Source: Berghia stephanieae
Taxonomy: Eukaryota; Mollusca; Gastropoda; Nudibranchia; Aeolidiidae
Length of the DNA stretch: 64,000 nt
Reading direction: 5' to 3'
Assembly: GCA_034508935.3 (NCBI GenBank)
Contig: CM067446.1
Span: 21,027,901-21,091,900 of the forward strand
Shown here: one piece after another, positions 59,851-64,000 of the stretch
Layout of the letters: each line of letters begins with the position of its first letter
Numbering within the stretch: position 1 is the stretch's first letter
The notes under the pieces: model-generated
Seen by the model: the letters and a program-made list of their open reading frames with translations, nothing else
Told to the model about the DNA's origin: nothing
Database searches by the model: none
Made by a program: the position numbers and the translations under genes

Positions 59851-59927
59851 GTTGTTGCTGGTATTGTTTTGTGTTGCAGGACAAAGTAAACCAGAAAATG
59901 ATATTTCGAAAATGAGAGATTATGGGG

Positions 59928-60445
59928 GGGAGTCCTTTGACCTCCATGGTGGACAGGAGGTTTCTTGTTATGTTCTATCCCCTAATATCTGTTTTCTGTG
60001 TTGCTTTCTGTCTTTGTCATGAAATGAGATTGCTTGGTTTTGTCCTGACCCTTGCCAGAGTCGTAGCTGAGAGGGAAACAGTCAAATGTTTAGTATTAGT
60101 TTTGAGAGATGATATATTTTTCCTTGTAAATCATCTCTTTGTTGTGTATTGTTAGTCATGTATTCTGTTTTGGATGTATTCTATAAACATTTGAGTGTAT
60201 TCCTCTTAGTAAGTTCCTGTCCTTGTTTCTGGATGAGACTTGTAGATGATCTCAAACTAAGTACACTGATAGTGCGCTCTTGGAATTTCCATTTGATCTG
60301 TTCCCTATTTGAACCCTTCCCCTTCGTCTTACTGTTTCTTGTGTGCTTTCAACTTCTCCATTTTCTTCATTTATACTGGCGCTGAAATAACCTAAATGAA
60401 CTAAATGTGTTGCAAGCACCGTATAACCCAACAAAAACAAACAAA
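59928..60445 (+). mobile_element. Family A retroposon
   Basis: Runs from ggagtcctttgacctcc through ttgtcatgaaatgagattgc and cttgtaaatcatctctttg to gcaagcaccgtataaccc and an aaaacaaacaaa tail. The head is more diverged than in the 6102 and 63369 copies. Confidence 0.7.
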
Positions 60446-60449
60446 ATCA

Positions 60450-61120
60450 GAATTTATTTTCTCATATACTCGTGCCTTTTAGTGTTATTATATGCTTTAT
60501 ATAATTCAAATAAAATTTATTTTGCTTTTCAGTTTTTATTTTACTTTCATATAATTTTTTAGTTATTATTTTTAAAAATTCAATCTTAAATTTTGTCTTG
60601 CTGGCTGTTTAATTAATAATTTATTGTAGATCCTTTAGAATATCATTCAGAATCATGAGCCCCATTTAACAGAATGTTATCCCACACTCTGTGCATGGGT
60701 GCCAGTTTTCCGGTTCATGCCGGAATTCCGGTTTCACAATATCTCGAAGTCAAATACCTCCGGTTTCAGTGTTTTGAGTAAAATAAATTTTAAAAAATGT
60801 TGAGGGAGTACCTCTGGTACTCTCTGTCTCTCTCTGTTCTTTGGCTCCCCTAGAGAAAGACAACTACACTGTGAGTATTTCACTATGTATTATACGTTGG
60901 TTTTAAAATCAAATTAATTTCCTCATTGTGTCAATATGTTTGCTGTGTAATCATTTAATAATGGTATAAAAACGGTGATGGAATAAGAGTAAAGTTTAGG
61001 CTGCATTTTCAGTAAGAACATTTTCAGGTTTGGCAAAGTGTCGAGATTTTAGTTTCAGGTTTCATCACTTCCTCCTGCTGGCACCCATGACTCTGTGGTG
61101 TCAAACGGGCAGTCACTATT
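60450..61120. other. No gene recognised
   Basis: AT-rich, with two gccggaattccggttt-like segments near 60705-60735. No supported feature. Confidence 0.4.
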
Positions 61121-61122
61121 GC

Positions 61123-61200
61123 CTTCTACCTTTGGATAAGATGCTAGTGTATCGTATAGTATTTTCCACCTGATATGACAGATTCAACTACCCGAAAATT
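61123..61200 (-). mobile_element. SINE 3'-domain fragment
   Basis: ctacctttggataagatgct matches the distal part of the SINE embedded in the hAT-like elements (17270, 35817). The tRNA-like head is missing, replaced by C and A homopolymers. Confidence 0.5.
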
Positions 61201-61357
61201 TCATCGACCCCCCCCCCCCCCCTCCCCAAAAAAAACCAAAAAAAAAAACAAAAAACAAAAAACGAAAACAAACAAAAACAAGAAACTACCAAAAAAAAAA
61301 ACTTGCCTTTCAGGAAGATTGGAACCTGTCCATTTGCTGGTGAGTCTAGTGCTTTAT

Positions 61358-63062
61358 ATTTTGGGCTGGCTGGGTGCCATCTTGACCTCCCACACTGGGC
61401 AGGGAGGTCACTTGATGTGTCTTCTACCACCCTATCTTTTTCCAACTTGCTTTCTGTCTTTATCTTGGAATGAGATTACCTAGCCGTCGTCAGTGGCTGG
61501 GAGAGATACAGACAAATGTACTTTACAAGGATAGTCTGAAAAGTCTTGATGCTGCTCTCGTATTTTCAAAACTACAATAATCGATAATAAATTGACAAAA
61601 TAAAGCTTTGTTTATGTCCTTTTTGTTTATTATTTTAATTTTTCAGCAAAGTCACTGTTTCTATCCACACAGAGCCGCCAACGACTTACCAGTTATTGCA
61701 TCGCGTTGAAGAGTAATTTACGTGGCAAATTGAGTCACCTCCACCTGCACCTGACCATCATGCCATAATTTGACTCCTTGAGGTGTCTCTTAAGTCTTAA
61801 GAAAAGGAAAAAGTCACTTGAAGCTAAATCAGAGCTGTAAGGGGGGTGTTTTAAAGACTTAAAGAAAACTTCTTTCAATAAGATCTTGCGTTTTTGTGAG
61901 CATTCTCTGTATCCAACGACACATACCTTTCTGAAACCCAGGATTTCTCTGACGATTTATCTAACTCTTCCCCATGAAATTCCAAGCATTTGCAAAATGT
62001 GACCCAACATCTCAAAATGGTATTACATAGGGATGAACCCGATACTAACAAGTCAATTTAAAACTAAACTGGTCAAACATTTGAATTATTGCCATTTAGC
62101 ATTCAAAAATATGTATTCTCCTCTATAAAGCATAGAAATTCAACGTCAGACACATATTTCTGGCCACAAATTCAATTTTCAGCATCTTTATCATCCCGAC
62201 TTAATACTGTTTTGAGGAGAGGGGTCACACATGTCAGATTGTTTTATCTGATGATTGGCTTAAGAGTGTCAATGTAATCTTGATTTGATTCACTCGATGC
62301 AGCTTGTGGAAGACCACTGTGAGTCTGCTCATTAATGTTGGTGGAAACGGCATCAATTCCAGTCAAGCATTTCATTCACCTTTGAACTTGAACATTGAAT
62401 ACCAACATACGAGTCATCATAAGCAGGTTTCAGTCGTTTATTAATGTTTATGGGTGCACATCTCCCTGCAGTAAGGAACTCTGTCACAGCATTCTGTCTC
62501 TTGCATAATTCTGTGTGTTTTCTTGACTGACATGTCAGAATAAGAGTTCTTTCGAATAAGATAAATTAAAATCAAGAAATTGCAGCTAAACAAAATTTGG
62601 AGACCTTATTAGAAGAATAAATTACTCACATTTTGATATAAAGTTTATAATGGTGAGTTCAATACAATCAAATATAATCAATAGGCATCAAGACTTTCCA
62701 GTCAAGCCTAGTACATTTATAGTTTTGGGAGGCTATTTTTCTCCCTTTAAATCATGCCTCTTTTGTCTAATGTTATATTGTTTTGTTTTGCTTTGATGAT
62801 TTGAGTGTATTCCTCTTACTCTTAGTGAAATCCTGTGCTTGTGTCTGGATGATTTATAGGTGATTTCAAACTCAGTACACTGATAGTTTACTCTTGTAAT
62901 CTCTACATGTCCTCTATTTGAAACAATCCCCTTTCTCTCGTGTGCTTTTATTGTAAATCTTAATTTTTATTTTTTTTATTATCCCATTTTCATCCTTTTT
63001 ACTGGTGCTGAAATGACCTAAATGTGTCACAAGTGCTGTAAAATCCTTCAAAACAAACAAAA
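61358..63062 (+). mobile_element. Family A retroposon split by a mariner relic
   Basis: 5' part 61358-61520 (ctgggtgccatcttgacctcc through gggagagatacagacaaatg) and 3' part 62712-63062 (tttatagttttgggaggct through cacaagtgctgtaaaatcc and an aacaaacaaaa tail). Confidence 0.75.
61521..62711 (-). mobile_element. Decayed mariner-type transposon
   Basis: Inverted ends share gaaaagtcttgatgc on the left (about 61537-61552) and its reverse gcatcaagactttcc on the right (62686-62700), next to TA at both junctions. The - strand encodes decayed mariner transposase: SWGRVR and REILGFRKVC (about 61985-61890), then HPPYSSDLASSDFFLFLRLK (about 61845-61785), a match to the HPPYSPDLAPSD block that holds the last catalytic Asp. 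Several stops and an internal loss; inactive. Confidence 0.8.
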
Positions 63063-63251
63063 GACAAGAATGCTTTATTATTAAGGAACTGTCATAATCA
63101 ATTCTTCCTCCTCACTGCCTTCTACTTCTAAGACTCATATTTGTCATGTGATTTTTTTCTTCTCTATTTCACCATTTTTCATATCAGACGTTTCATAAGT
63201 TCCTTTCTGTTATTCCATGTCTGTTCTCACAAAATACATCACCCCGGGACT

Positions 63252-64000
63252 TGGTGCGGCCTTGTGGTCTTGTAGCATGACAATTCACCTCAGACCTGTA
63301 AGTCCTTGGTTTGAGTCCTGCTGTGGGCATTTACTCAGATTGTCTCTCTCCGTACTCAAGTGTGAAACCTGGTTGGGGTTCCTGACCTCCCATAGTGGGC
63401 AGGGAGATACTTTCTGTCTTTTTCCCCCCTATACCTATTTTCCAACTTGATTTCTGTCTTTGTCTTGGAAAGAGATTACTTGATTTTGTCCTGGCCCTGC
63501 CGGATACCCTACTGAGAGGGGAAACAGTCAAATGTATAGTTAGTTTTGGGAGATGATTTTTTTTTCTTTGTACGTCATCTCTCTGTTATGCACTGTATTA
63601 TGTTTTGTTTACATCTTATATATAATTTGTAAACATTTGAGTGTGTTCCTCTTAGACGGGACCTGTGCTTAAGGTCAGGATGGGACATTTAGGTGATCTC
63701 AAACTACGTACTTTGATAATGTGCTCTTGGAATCTATATCTGTTTCCTATTTGAACCAATTCCCCTTTGCCTTACCTTTTCTTGGGTGTACTTTAATTGT
63801 AATTCTACAACTTTTTACTATCCCATATTTTTCCTTTTTACTGGCACTGATATGACCTAAATGTGTTGCATCTGCCGTAAAACCCTTAAAAACAAAAAAC
63901 AAACAAACAAGTGTGAAACAAGTTACCTGGCTGGTAACAACCTCTTTTGAAAAAAAATTGTCAAAGCGCCTGATTGGTATTCTGTCTTGCCCTACATGTG
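63252..64000 (+). mobile_element. tRNA-derived SINE split by a family A copy; runs off the window
   Basis: 5' part 63252-63368: gtggtcttgtagcatgacaa, a ggtttgagtcc B box, then ccgtactcaagtgtgaaac. 3' part from 63908: the repeated caagtgtgaaac, then acctggctggtaacaacctc and aaattgtcaaagcgcctgat. It continues past 64000. Same family as 52567. Confidence 0.8.
63369..63907 (+). mobile_element. Family A retroposon, best-defined copy
   Basis: Inserted in a SINE with a 12 bp target duplication, caagtgtgaaac (63357-63368 and 63908-63919). 539 bp from ctggttggggttcctgacct to ccgtaaaacccttaaaaac and an aaaaacaaacaaa tail. No open frame, no tRNA-like boxes, no terminal inverted repeats. Confidence 0.85.

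Overview
The window is animal nuclear DNA. It has long introns with GT...AG splice sites, many non-LTR retrotransposons (LINEs), tRNA-derived SINEs, several DNA transposon families and very dense microsatellites, and gene density is low. The repeats and the lectin-type gene suit a marine invertebrate, either a lophotrochozoan or an invertebrate deuterostome. I cannot name the species from sequence alone.

Only two host genes can be supported. The first is a seven-exon short-chain dehydrogenase gene on the + strand (coding exons from 44827 to 58002, 264 residues). It closely resembles NAD-dependent 15-hydroxyprostaglandin dehydrogenase, with catalytic Ser138, Tyr151 and Lys155 and the NAD-selecting Asp36 all in register. 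The second is a single-exon secreted protein on the - strand (30802-31557) with a PAN/apple-like region followed by a C-type lectin domain.

The rest is layered mobile DNA. 1-5.4 kb: minisatellites and two LINE fragments, one split by a small TTAA-flanked element. 6.1-10.7 kb: copies of an unclassified A-tailed retroposon (called family A here); one copy is split by a whole-looking 3.38 kb pogo/Tigger-type transposon with a 673-codon open transposase frame. 10.7-14.4 kb: a cluster of foldback elements with long inverted arms and a MADF-derived repeat. 15.7-18.2 kb: a trinucleotide-rich array and the first of three hAT-like elements. 18.2-23.8 kb: two decayed LINEs. 24.5-29.7 kb: inverted terminal motifs enclosing SINEs and a higher-order GA-rich tandem array. 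33.0-36.7 kb: two more hAT-like copies with clear 8 bp target duplications. 37.2-37.7 kb: a 37 bp tandem array derived from a tRNA-like B box. 38.5-43.8 kb: two more LINEs, one with a SINE and a 1.3 kb insertion. Introns of the dehydrogenase gene hold further LINE, SINE and MADF-repeat pieces. 58.3-64 kb: more family A copies, one split by a mariner relic and one inserted into a SINE.

The most informative material is the nesting. Target-site duplications and empty-site comparison between copies give relative insertion ages: pogo after family A, mariner after family A, family A after the tRNA-SINE, the TTAA element after a LINE, and one tRNA-SINE captured inside the hAT-like element before that element spread. 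I see no bacterial operons, CRISPR arrays, rRNA or genuine tRNA genes, and no LTR element that I can support.
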